A DNA stretch of 6,035 nucleotides, taken from contig NZ_ABZS01000101.1 in the NCBI RefSeq assembly GCF_000173615.1, positions 1-6,035 of the forward strand. Reading direction: 5' to 3'. Shown here piece by piece: positions 1 to 5,269 of the stretch. A program made the translations under genes and the position numbers. The stretch comes from Sulfurihydrogenibium yellowstonense SS-5 (GTDB taxonomy: Bacteria; Aquificota; Aquificia; Aquificales; Hydrogenothermaceae). Position 1 is the stretch's first letter. Each line of letters starts with the position of its first letter. The notes beneath the pieces were generated by a model. That model saw nothing but the letters and a program-made list of their open reading frames with translations, had not been told where the DNA came from and made no database searches.

Positions 1-39
1 GAAAAATATTTAACAACAGCTTTATATGACTACGAATAA
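1..39 (+). CDS. 3' end of an upstream gene (partial, unidentified)
   Basis: Frame 1 is open from the window edge to a TAA at 37-39 and reads EKYLTTALYDYE, which looks like a natural protein C-terminus. It would overlap the mobA start by 14 bp. Frame 3 is also open, to a TGA at 27-29 (KIFNNSFI), and would give an ATGA-type overlap. I prefer frame 1 on residue composition, but only a dozen codons are visible and no function can be assigned. Either reading would explain why mobA has no separate leader. Confidence 0.35.
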   Translation, partial: EKYLTTALYDYE

Positions 40-634
40 AATATCTTGCATCCTGCTTGCTGGCGGTCAAAGCAAGAGAATGGGTGAAGATAAAGCATTT
101 TTAAAGCTTGACGGACAAACATTTTTAAAAATAATTGTTAAAAAGCTCTATGAAAAATGCGATGAAATCATCCTCTCGATAAATAAAGATGAAGAAATTT
201 ATCAAAAAGAACTCAATGAATTTCTTGATAAGATAACTTTTATCAAAGATAAAAATCCTTACGATGGTCCATTAAACGCCGTTGCGTCAGTAGCAGATAG
301 TATTAATAATCCATATGTGTTTATAGCTACTGTAGATACTCCACTTTTAAATCCAGAATTAATTGATTTTTATAAAGAAAAAATTTCAGATTATGATTGC
401 ATTCTTCCTGTAATCAATGGAAAATGCCAACCTTTAAATACGCTTTATAAAAAAGATGCTTTAGAAAAAGCTAAGGAAGTATATAAGTCAAGTAAGTCCT
501 TAATGTCTTGGATTGATAAGCTAAATTGCCTAAAATTGTATGAAGATGAAATATCTAAGACAGATAAGAATCTTTTTAGTTATTGGAGTATTAACACAAA
601 AGATGAGTATGAGAGATTGAGGAGTATAAAATAA
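26..634 (+). CDS. mobA: Molybdenum cofactor guanylyltransferase MobA
   Basis: MobA transfers GMP from GTP to molybdopterin-bound molybdenum, giving the guanine dinucleotide cofactor used by DMSO reductase-family enzymes; it acts in the cytoplasm. The 202-residue protein has the family's usual length. The N-terminal nucleotide-binding loop LAGGQSKRMGEDK is at 11-23. DGPLNAV at 80-86 matches the usual GPL segment. D104 in TVDTPLL is the expected Mg-GTP ligand, equivalent to E. coli Asp101. CQPLNTLY (134-141) and the closing SINTKDEYERL (188-198) are also family hallmarks. The start at 26 puts the glycine-rich loop eleven residues in, as expected. No clear Shine-Dalgarno precedes it, so translation is probably coupled to the gene that overlaps its start. 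It is convergent with the motor operon and functionally unrelated to it. Confidence 0.93.
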   Translation: MTTNKISCILLAGGQSKRMGEDKAFLKLDGQTFLKIIVKKLYEKCDEIILSINKDEEIYQKELNEFLDKITFIKDKNPYDGPLNAVASVADSINNPYVFIATVDTPLLNPELIDFYKEKISDYDCILPVINGKCQPLNTLYKKDALEKAKEVYKSSKSLMSWIDKLNCLKLYEDEISKTDKNLFSYWSINTKDEYERLRSIK

Positions 635-658
635 TGAGACTATTCGAAAATCAACATT

Positions 659-795
659 GTCATTCTGCAGCCGAGAGAAGAATCTTCACTTTTATCCATC
701 TATAGTGTCATTCTGAGCGACAGCGAAGAATCTCATTTTTTGATTTTAAAAAGAGTAAAAAAGGAGATCCTTCGGACTTACGTCCTCAGGATGAC
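659..795. repeat. Dispersed palindromic repeat cluster, locus 1
   Basis: Three related blocks lie between the convergent mobA and motor operons. 659-687 starts GTCATTCTGCAGCCG and ends GAAGAATCTTC. 707-734 starts GTCATTCTGAGCGACAGCG and ends AGAATCTC. 763-795 starts GGAGATCCTTCGGAC and ends CTCAGGATGAC. The third is an imperfect reverse complement of the first two (AGATCCTTCG...CTCAGGATGAC against GTCATTCTGAG...GAAGAATCT), so the region can form a long hairpin. The third block recurs at 5142-5174 with one mismatch in 33, and the first recurs at 5213-5240. No ORF spans it. Lying between convergent genes, it could end transcription from either side, but no clean uridine tract follows the stem. 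Confidence 0.85.
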
Positions 796-809
796 AAGAA
801 AAGGTAAAC

Positions 810-924
810 TTATAAAAATTTTACAATGTCCCATACTAAACGTCGTTTAGCTTACGGGCATTTCTGTATTAAAACAGGAAACTTACAATCAGTCTTGTCT
901 ATCCTGCTGTTTGTCGCTAATCAT
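810..924 (-). ncRNA. Orphan IS200/IS605-type right end, omega-RNA-like hairpins
   Basis: Read on the minus strand directly after the MotE-like stop codon, two stems appear. TTTCCTGT and ACAGAAA pair around a short loop (861-881, one bulged C). CCCGTA, then CTAAAC GAC GTTTAG, then TATGGG form a 12-bp hairpin with a 2-nt bulge (830-858). A GAAATGCCC...GGGAC terminal hairpin is the usual layout of the right end and omega RNA of zinc-ribbon-type TnpB elements. An open frame reads NSRIDKTDCKFPVLIQKCP and stops in the hairpin; it might be a tnpB 3' relic, which is only a guess. No tnpB body is present, and the sequence differs from the right end of the element at 3270. It could instead be an ordinary 3'-UTR structure of the motor operon. 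Confidence 0.4.
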
Positions 925-1362
925 TCAATTTTTGATATTACTTTCTTCTTTCAATCTTGTTAAAATTTTTACGATTTTGCTAACCATTATTGGGTCGGTA
1001 TTATCAAGTACAGCTGCTGCTTTTTTTTCATTCATATTATAAATAATGTATGCAGCATCTTCAGCTGACTCCATTTTAGACAGTTTTTGACCTGCCATCT
1101 CCGGGTCCATTTTTTCAAATACTTTTGCAAGCTTTTTATATCTTTCATCTTGAATTTTTTTCTTACTTTCTTCTATCTCTTTCTTCAAAAGCTCTAAAGC
1201 TTGTTTTTCTTTTTTTATTTGTTCTAATAAAGCTTCGTTTTTTTGATATGTTGCTTTTATTTCATCTCTTATCTGTTTTAATTTTTCAGCTTCTTTTTTT
1301 AGCTCTTCAACTTGTGCAAAACTACTGCTTATTAAAAATAGAATTCCTATTAAAAATCTCAT
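925..1362 (-). CDS. MotE-like secreted coiled-coil protein with MgtE_N-like domain
   Basis: The 145-residue protein has a signal peptide (about 1-16, hydrophobic FLIGILFLISSSFA with likely cleavage after A16), a charged coiled coil (about 18-75), and a C-terminal domain (about 76-135) containing KMDPEMAGQKLSKM, YIIYNMNEKKAAAVLDN and DPIMVSKIVKIL. Repeated acidic-Pro (DP) and alanine-rich helices like these characterise the MgtE intracellular N-like module. This signal-coil-MgtE_N layout is that of MotE-type proteins; rhizobial MotE is a periplasmic chaperone for the motility protein MotC. Being fourth after motA and motB supports a periplasmic motor role, though its exact partner here is unknown. 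GGTGGAG four bases before the ATG is a strong Shine-Dalgarno. The start overlaps the previous gene by 41 bp in another frame, suggesting coupled translation. Confidence 0.72.
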   Translation of the reverse strand: MRFLIGILFLISSSFAQVEELKKEAEKLKQIRDEIKATYQKNEALLEQIKKEKQALELLKKEIEESKKKIQDERYKKLAKVFEKMDPEMAGQKLSKMESAEDAAYIIYNMNEKKAAAVLDNTDPIMVSKIVKILTRLKEESNIKN

Positions 1363-1738
1363 TTGACTCCACCATTTCTTTAAAATTGTCTAAAATCTGT
1401 TTTTTGTTTACTTTTAAAGTAAAATATTTATCAATAGCTTTTTTCTCTGCATTTAGTAATGCTATCTTTTCTTTAATTTGCTCTTTTTCTTTCTCTAAGG
1501 ATTTTATCTCTTCTTCTATCTTTTTTAATTTTTCTTTTTGATAATTGATGAATTCATATTTTTGTTCCATAGAAAAGATATCGTTAATATTAAGCTCTAA
1601 TACTAAATTTATTTCATTTTCAATGGCGGATTTTTTATTATAAAATGTCTCTAAAGTCTCATCAATATTTTTCAGCTTTTCTTTTTCAGCGTTTAAATAA
1701 TTATCTTTTACTTTCAGTAGTTGTTTTTTGTTTTTCAT
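1322..1738 (-). CDS. FliJ-like coiled-coil flagellar protein
   Basis: The 138-residue protein is very rich in Lys and Glu, predicted almost wholly helical, with no signal peptide or membrane segment. Its start (KNKKQLLKVKDNYLNAEKEK) and long heptad pattern (about 60-105, KKIEEEIKSLEKEKEQIKEK) resemble FliJ, the roughly 147-residue stalk and chaperone-escort protein that works with the FliI/FliH ATPase of flagellar export. Coiled coils resemble one another easily, so this rests mainly on length, N-terminal pattern and position between motB and the MotE-like gene, where FliJ-like proteins are often found. It overlaps the end of motB by 38 bp and the next gene by 41 bp, each in a different frame. 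A weak GAAGAG lies before the ATG. No other ATG occurs before codon 57, so the start is fairly safe. Confidence 0.62.
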   Translation of the reverse strand: MKNKKQLLKVKDNYLNAEKEKLKNIDETLETFYNKKSAIENEINLVLELNINDIFSMEQKYEFINYQKEKLKKIEEEIKSLEKEKEQIKEKIALLNAEKKAIDKYFTLKVNKKQILDNFKEMVESNEIFNRNSIFNKQ

Positions 1739-2495
1739 TTTTCTCTTCAGAATTTTCTTTATATATAAAATCTGCTTTTTCTTTTAATTCTGCTTCTTTA
1801 TCAGTACCTGTAATAAGATTTATTTCGATTCTTCTATTTAACTTTCTTCCTAGTTCAGAATTATTTGGAGAGATTGGTTTTGTGTCAGCATAACCTACTG
1901 CACTAAATAGATATGGCGGTAAATTCCCGGCAGTTATTAAATATCTTACAACTGCAGCAGCTCTGGATGCAGAAAGTTCCCAGTTTGATGGATAAATACA
2001 GGTTGGTCCGGGTGGGATATCATCTGTATGTCCTTCAACTTCTACCGGCAGTTTGGCTTCTTTTATAACTTCAGCAATCCCATTTAATAATTCTTTATAT
2101 TCTTGATTAATTTCTGTGCTACATGGAGGAAACAATATATAATCTAATATTCTAATTCTTACACCCATAGGAATTACTTCAACGCTAACTTTTCCTTCAA
2201 GATTTAGTTTTTTAATAATCTGCTCAACTCTTTCTTTTATCTTTTTCTTTGCATCTTCTCTTTTCTGTTTTACCCCCACACCTTCAATTATTGATGGAGG
2301 AGCAGACGAAGATATTGGTTTAAAGCTGAATGCAGCAGATATAGCTTCAACGAATGAAGCCAACTTTTTCTTATCTATCGTAGAAATAGCAAAAAGTGCG
2401 ATAAAGAGAGCTAAAAGTAATGACAGAAAGTCTGCGTATGGTACAGCCCACCTTTCTCCTGCACCATGTTCTTCATGTTTTTTCTTTCTTGCCAT
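1701..2495 (-). CDS. motB: Flagellar stator protein MotB
   Basis: MotB forms the peptidoglycan-anchored half of the MotA/MotB ion channel that drives flagellar rotation. The 264-residue protein has a short basic cytoplasmic N-terminus, then RWAVPYADFLSLLLALFIAL (15-34), the single membrane helix. D22 in YADF is the ion-carrying aspartate, equivalent to E. coli Asp32. A plug and linker region (about 45-100) follows, then an OmpA-like peptidoglycan-binding domain (about 105-230) with VEGHTDDIP (153-161), SNWELSASRAAAVVRYL (170-186) and NRRIEI (220-225). A charged tail (231-264) carries the overlap with the next gene. The start lies 3 nt after the motA stop, with GAGG as Shine-Dalgarno inside the end of motA. 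The helix's SLLL pattern is closer to sodium-driven PomB than to proton-driven MotB. Confidence 0.95.
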   Translation of the reverse strand: MARKKKHEEHGAGERWAVPYADFLSLLLALFIALFAISTIDKKKLASFVEAISAAFSFKPISSSAPPSIIEGVGVKQKREDAKKKIKERVEQIIKKLNLEGKVSVEVIPMGVRIRILDYILFPPCSTEINQEYKELLNGIAEVIKEAKLPVEVEGHTDDIPPGPTCIYPSNWELSASRAAAVVRYLITAGNLPPYLFSAVGYADTKPISPNNSELGRKLNRRIEINLITGTDKEAELKEKADFIYKENSEEKNEKQKTTTESKR

Positions 2496-2498
2496 ATT

Positions 2499-3269
2499 TT
2501 AAGCCTCTTTAGCTTCAGATTTTCCTGTGTAAATCATAAGCTGTTCTCTAAGCATTTTTGGATTTTTAGATAATGCTATTCCAATTATACCTTCTAATAT
2601 CATTTCTCTAGTTTTAATTATGTCTTTAGCTTTAGCTTTCATTTTGTGTCCCCATGGACCAAAAAGGAGGTAGGAAGATACGATACCTGTAACAGTTGCA
2701 GTAAAAGCACCTGCTATACCTGCTGCCATTTCTACCGGATTTTCAAGTCTTTTTAACGCAAGGATTAATCCCATAACTGCACCAACAAGACCAAAAACCG
2801 GTGTAGTTTCTCCTGCCGTAATCCAGTATTTTGCAGCACCTTCGTAATACTCTTCTATCTCTCCAATCTCCAACTCCATTCTTTCTCTAATTACCTCAGG
2901 CTCTAACCCATCCACAAGCATCTGCAGACCTTTTCTAAAAAATGGATCATCTATATTACCTATATCAGATTCTATTGCTAAAATTCCTTCTTTTCTTGCC
3001 TTTTCAGCTATCTTTATAATTTGTTCTAAAGTCTCTTCTGGGTTTAATTGAGGATTACCAAATACGATTTTAAGTTCTTTGTAAGCAGCTGCTACATATT
3101 TTTGTTTTGTTGCTACAGCAGCGGCTGATAACGATGTAGGTACGACTATTATAATAGAAGATATATGAATAAGTCCGGCAGGGTTTCCCCCTTCCAATAT
3201 ATCACCTATAGCAAACAAAATTAAGGCAGCGATTATCCCACCGATTGTAGTAATATCCATTATTTTCAT
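2499..3269 (-). CDS. motA: Flagellar stator protein MotA
   Basis: MotA is the membrane subunit that forms the ion channel with MotB and pushes on FliG of the rotor. The protein (up to 256 residues) has four membrane segments at about 5-22, 32-53, 152-172 and 183-204. The cytoplasmic loop between the second and third carries charged residues including ARKEGILAIE (91-100). PVFGLVGAVMGLI (157-169) holds the conserved proline (P157) of the third helix, and GPWGHKMKAKAKD follows the fourth. The longest reading starts at 3269, but M4 (ATG at 3258-3260) begins MDITTIGG, which fits the family start better. Neither has a good Shine-Dalgarno now, because the TnpB element ends directly upstream (see the findings). 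It is the first gene of the mot cluster and sits 3 nt before motB. Confidence 0.94.
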   Translation of the reverse strand: MKIMDITTIGGIIAALILFAIGDILEGGNPAGLIHISSIIIVVPTSLSAAAVATKQKYVAAAYKELKIVFGNPQLNPEETLEQIIKIAEKARKEGILAIESDIGNIDDPFFRKGLQMLVDGLEPEVIRERMELEIGEIEEYYEGAAKYWITAGETTPVFGLVGAVMGLILALKRLENPVEMAAGIAGAFTATVTGIVSSYLLFGPWGHKMKAKAKDIIKTREMILEGIIGIALSKNPKMLREQLMIYTGKSEAKEA

Positions 3270-3431
3270 GCCTGGTCAACCAAACTATGCGAAATTTGCA
3301 CAGCTTGGGTTGGGGTATTTGTATTCCGCCATTTCAGACACTTCCGACCCCAACAGGCGGTATTTTGGAAGTGTCATAGCCCCTATACCAAGCACAGGAA
3401 CTAACCTATTAGCCACTACTGTCCAATCCTT
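3270..3431 (-). ncRNA. Predicted omega RNA (TnpB guide RNA scaffold) and element right end
   Basis: On the minus strand, 3' of tnpB, GACACTTCC (3367-3375) pairs perfectly with GGAAGTGTC (3337-3345). Two loop segments of this stem can pair outside it: CCGCC (3356-3360) with GGCGG (3326-3330), and GTTGGGGT (3347-3354 is its plus-strand complement) with ACCCCAAC (3309-3316). These helices cross, giving pseudoknots or alternative folds. A further 9-bp stem with two G-U pairs, AAGCTGTGC with GCATAGTTT (3298-3306 and 3282-3290), closes the end. A structured, pseudoknotted RNA overlapping the tnpB 3' side is what TnpB uses, with the guide taken from just beyond the right end. The transcript probably begins inside tnpB; its 5' end cannot be placed from sequence. 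The region looks more GC-rich than its surroundings. Confidence 0.6.
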
Positions 3432-4952
3432 TTAAATTATAACACGCTTCAAAGGAGAAAAGTCTCTGTAAGACTTTTCAAGACAGCAGAAGGCTAAGAC
3501 TATGGAAAGAACTTGCCAGCTTTTATGTCTACCCATAGGCAGACCCCTCACCTGCTCCTTCCATTGGTTTACAGGCTGTTGGGAAGATGACTCACTCTTT
3601 CCACTTTCTAAACGTGAGATGTGAGATGTGAGAAGTGAGACGTGTTTTTGTAATGTTTTTAGGTTTTTTCTGAGTTTGTTTAATTTGGTTTTAATTTTGT
3701 TTCTCTTGTATTCGTTTTTTTCTTCTTTTAGTTTTTGTTTTAGCTTTTTAATGTTATCTTCAATTTTTGCTATAGTGTATGATAAAAAGTCAGTATCATT
3801 TAACAGTTCTTTGTAATTCTTTGTTAATTTCTCTTTATATCCCAACCCTCTTCTTGCTATTACATAAGCTCCTGCTATGTCTTTGTCTATGTTGTATTGT
3901 GGAGAGTATTTTAGTTTTCCAATTAATGATGTGTATGCAGGGTTGACTTTTACTAATTCTATCCCGTTTCTTTTTGCTAAAACTTCTATTTTGTATAATA
4001 ATCTTTTATAGCTCCATTTTTGTAATCTAATTCTTAACTTTACAAATCCATCTCCTCTTTTGCCTTTTGGTAGTTTATTTAAGTCTTCTATAGATATAGC
4101 TTTATTCTCTTCTTTTGCTATCTTTATTATCTTATGTGCTATTTGCCATTCTAAGTATTGTCTTTTTTCTGAGTTTGCTTCTAATAATTCGTTTAAACTA
4201 ATGCTTTGATACTTTTCTAAATTTCCGTCTTTACTTGTGAAAGCTAATGCCAAATGAAATGGATATGCGTTTACATCTATGCCTATTATTCCATTGTCTT
4301 TTTTGATTGTGATAGGTGGCAGTTCCTCTTCAACAGATATAAAAGCATATACATTACCGTTTTTTACTTTTAGTCTAACTGAGTATGAAAACCACTGATT
4401 TGTCTGATATGCATTTTCTAATATAAACAGAAACTCTATCCATTTGTCTTTTTCTTTTTTAACATCTCTAATTACTTTTGCGTAGATATACTGTCTATCT
4501 CCTGTGTTTATTCTTAAATACAATTCATCATTTATCCACTGAAATCTTAAATTCAGATTACCTTGTTTTGATTTATCTCCTCTTGAATACAAATTCCCTT
4601 GTCTGCTTTCCTTCCATTTTGTTTTTAATTCTTTTCTTCTTTTTCCTGTTAAATGGTTTTTCTTTAGCTGTTCAAATAATTTCCTTGAGCCAAAGATAAG
4701 CTTTTTTGGATTTTGACCTCTTTCTTTGCATGATGTGATTGTTGATTGTGCTAAAAATATAGCATCATCTGAGTATCTTGTGTTTATGTCAAATAGTTTT
4801 GATAAATACTTTTTTAAATCTTTTCTTTTTTCACCTTCTAACAATCTTTGGTATGCATATCTCATTGCTGATGAAAATCTACGCATCAAATCTAATACAA
4901 TCTCTTTATCTTGCTTATTTTGGAATTCAAGTTGGCACTGTAGAGTTATCAT
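3432..4952 (-). CDS. tnpB: TnpB, RNA-guided nuclease of IS200/IS605 family (zinc-ribbon-less type)
   Basis: The 506-residue protein has an N-terminal RNA/DNA-binding region (1-215, start MITLQCQLEF) and a RuvC-like nuclease core. GIIGIDVNAYPFHLALAF (221-238) supplies D226, AISIEDLNKL (285-294) supplies E289, and NIDKDIAGAYVIARRGLG (354-371) supplies D358, or possibly D356. All three catalytic acids thus seem present. The four-cysteine zinc ribbon usually found between the second and third RuvC motifs is absent; the only cysteines are C6, C75, C489 and C490. A coiled coil (about 385-436) and a tail ending RHKSWQVLSI...SPLKRVII follow. TnpB proteins cleave DNA under omega-RNA guidance and maintain the element; they do not transpose it. 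The start is the only ATG that fits, with a weak GAGAG upstream. The function is predicted, and activity of this subgroup is unproven as far as I know. Confidence 0.88.
   Translation of the reverse strand: MITLQCQLEFQNKQDKEIVLDLMRRFSSAMRYAYQRLLEGEKRKDLKKYLSKLFDINTRYSDDAIFLAQSTITSCKERGQNPKKLIFGSRKLFEQLKKNHLTGKRRKELKTKWKESRQGNLYSRGDKSKQGNLNLRFQWINDELYLRINTGDRQYIYAKVIRDVKKEKDKWIEFLFILENAYQTNQWFSYSVRLKVKNGNVYAFISVEEELPPITIKKDNGIIGIDVNAYPFHLALAFTSKDGNLEKYQSISLNELLEANSEKRQYLEWQIAHKIIKIAKEENKAISIEDLNKLPKGKRGDGFVKLRIRLQKWSYKRLLYKIEVLAKRNGIELVKVNPAYTSLIGKLKYSPQYNIDKDIAGAYVIARRGLGYKEKLTKNYKELLNDTDFLSYTIAKIEDNIKKLKQKLKEEKNEYKRNKIKTKLNKLRKNLKTLQKHVSLLTSHISRLESGKSESSSQQPVNQWKEQVRGLPMGRHKSWQVLSIVLAFCCLEKSYRDFSPLKRVII
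3613..3644 (+). repeat. 7-bp tandem repeat (NGTGAGA x4 plus CGTG) inside tnpB
   Basis: Consecutive units CGTGAGA, TGTGAGA, TGTGAGA and AGTGAGA are followed by CGTG. The minus strand encodes HVSLLTSHISRL, tnpB residues 437-448, the linker between the coiled coil and the C-terminal tail. The unit length is not a multiple of three, so gain or loss of one unit would shift the frame of the last 60 or so codons. Confidence 0.85.
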
Positions 4953-5057
4953 TTCTTAATCTCTCATTTTTATTATTTACAACTTCACACTTTTTGTTTT
5001 TGTATTTTTGTTATGCATCTTTTTACACTTTTTTACAGAAAATAGCAACTGTTGTTT
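4953..5057 (-). other. Left end of the tnpB element, noncoding leader
   Basis: This is an AT-rich stretch between the inferred left boundary and the tnpB ATG. It contains ACACTTTTT twice (4988-4996 and 5026-5034) and a small GCAA...TTGC inverted repeat spanning its outer edge (about 5046-5060). The imperfect hairpin expected at an IS200/IS605 left end is not obvious, and no convincing promoter is visible. Confidence 0.4.
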
Positions 5058-5069
5058 GCCTCCTTTTTA
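5058..5069 (-). promoter_or_regulatory. Orphan Shine-Dalgarno, probably the original motA ribosome binding site
   Basis: The minus strand reads CTAAAAAGGAGGC, a near-perfect Shine-Dalgarno. The first usable codon after it, a TTG, opens only a 23-codon frame, so no credible gene follows. Joined to motA by removing the tnpB element, AGGAGG would lie 10 nt before the motA ATG that encodes MDITTIGG. The Shine-Dalgarno match is seen directly; its former role is inferred. Confidence 0.55.
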
Positions 5070-5072
5070 GAA

Positions 5073-5092
5073 ATTATTATAACTCAAATTTT
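5073..5092. repeat. 20-bp direct repeat, copy A (distal)
   Basis: ATTATTATAACTCAAATTTT matches 5270-5289 in the same orientation at 19 of 20 positions. The pair brackets the palindromic element between them and probably represents a target-site duplication. Copy A would be the duplicated end of lolD, now stranded downstream. Confidence 0.75.
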
Positions 5093-5269
5093 ATTTACAC
5101 ATTAGGGTGAGAAATTAGTGTTTTTTAATGTAATTTAAAAAGGAGATCCTTCGGACTTACGTCCTCAAGATGACGGAGAATGATCTAATGGTATCATTCT
5201 GAACACAATGGTGTCATTCTGCAGCCGGCGAAGAATCTCCTAACTTTTACTAAATTTCTCACCTGACGC
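5093..5269. mobile_element. MITE-like palindromic element between lolD and the tnpB element
   Basis: This 177-bp noncoding insert carries subterminal inverted repeats: AGGGTGAGAAATTAGTG (5104-5120) against CTAAATTTCTCACC (5250-5263), whose complement is GGTGAGAAATTTAG. Inside lie the dispersed repeat blocks: 5142-5174 (GGAGATCCTTCGGAC...CTCAAGATGAC), a degenerate ATCATTCTGAACACAATG (5193-5210), and 5213-5240 (GTCATTCTGCAGCCGGCG...AATCTCC). The outer and inner palindromes nest, so one strand can fold into a single long hairpin. The 20-bp direct repeat on both sides suggests it arrived by a mobility event. No ORF of note is present. In RNA it would form a large stem directly after lolD and could act as a terminator or attenuator. 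Confidence 0.7.
5142..5240. repeat. Dispersed palindromic repeat cluster, locus 2
   Basis: The block at 5142-5174 matches 763-795 at 32 of 33 positions, and with the leading A-run 5137-5174 matches 758-795 at 37 of 38. The block at 5213-5240 is a close relative of 659-687. Both keep the same strand as at locus 1, but their order is reversed: here the GGAGATCC block comes first. Confidence 0.9.

Larger units (their letters stand above)
3270..5057 (-). mobile_element. IS200/IS605-family element carrying only tnpB
   Basis: The element contains one gene, tnpB, with about 105 bp of left end and about 160 bp of structured right end. No Y1 transposase (TnpA) is present, so mobility would need TnpA in trans. 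The right end has a subterminal imperfect hairpin (3282-3290 with 3298-3306), as expected for single-strand transposition. The exact ends are inferred: cutting after AGGC on both sides (minus-strand GGAGGC before the left end, CCAGGC at the right end) gives about 1.79 kb, a normal size for such elements. Excision there would put a Shine-Dalgarno directly before motA. No clear left-end hairpin was found, so that boundary could be off by tens of bases. Confidence 0.65.

Noticed and set aside
659..795. CRISPR array
   Set aside because: The blocks are inverted relative to one another, unevenly spaced and vary in length; there are no regular spacers and no cas gene.
830..858. Intrinsic terminator of the motor operon
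   Set aside because: The stem is strong, but it is followed by ACATTG before any T-run, which is not a classical terminator. An IS right-end reading fits better.
1322..1362. Possible frameshift joining the FliJ-like and MotE-like genes into one protein
   Set aside because: The downstream gene has its own signal peptide and a strong GGTGGAG Shine-Dalgarno, so they are two overlapping genes.
1125..1541. Open frame on the + strand across the FliJ-like and MotE-like genes
   Set aside because: It is the complement of lysine/glutamate-rich coiled-coil genes and gives a Phe/Leu/Ser-rich product typical of antisense shadows. The same applies to 1645-1893, 3628-3816, 4478-4699, 4726-4959 and 4778-5110.
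5035..5060. Short gene starting at TTG after the strong Shine-Dalgarno
   Set aside because: The frame gives only 23 low-complexity codons (LLFSVKKCKKMHNK...) before a stop, and is better explained as the left end of the inserted element.
5076..5081. TATAAT on the minus strand as a -10 promoter box for motA or tnpB
   Set aside because: No acceptable -35 hexamer lies 16-18 bp upstream (TAATGT at best), and the motif sits inside the duplicated lolD end, so it is better explained by the direct repeat.
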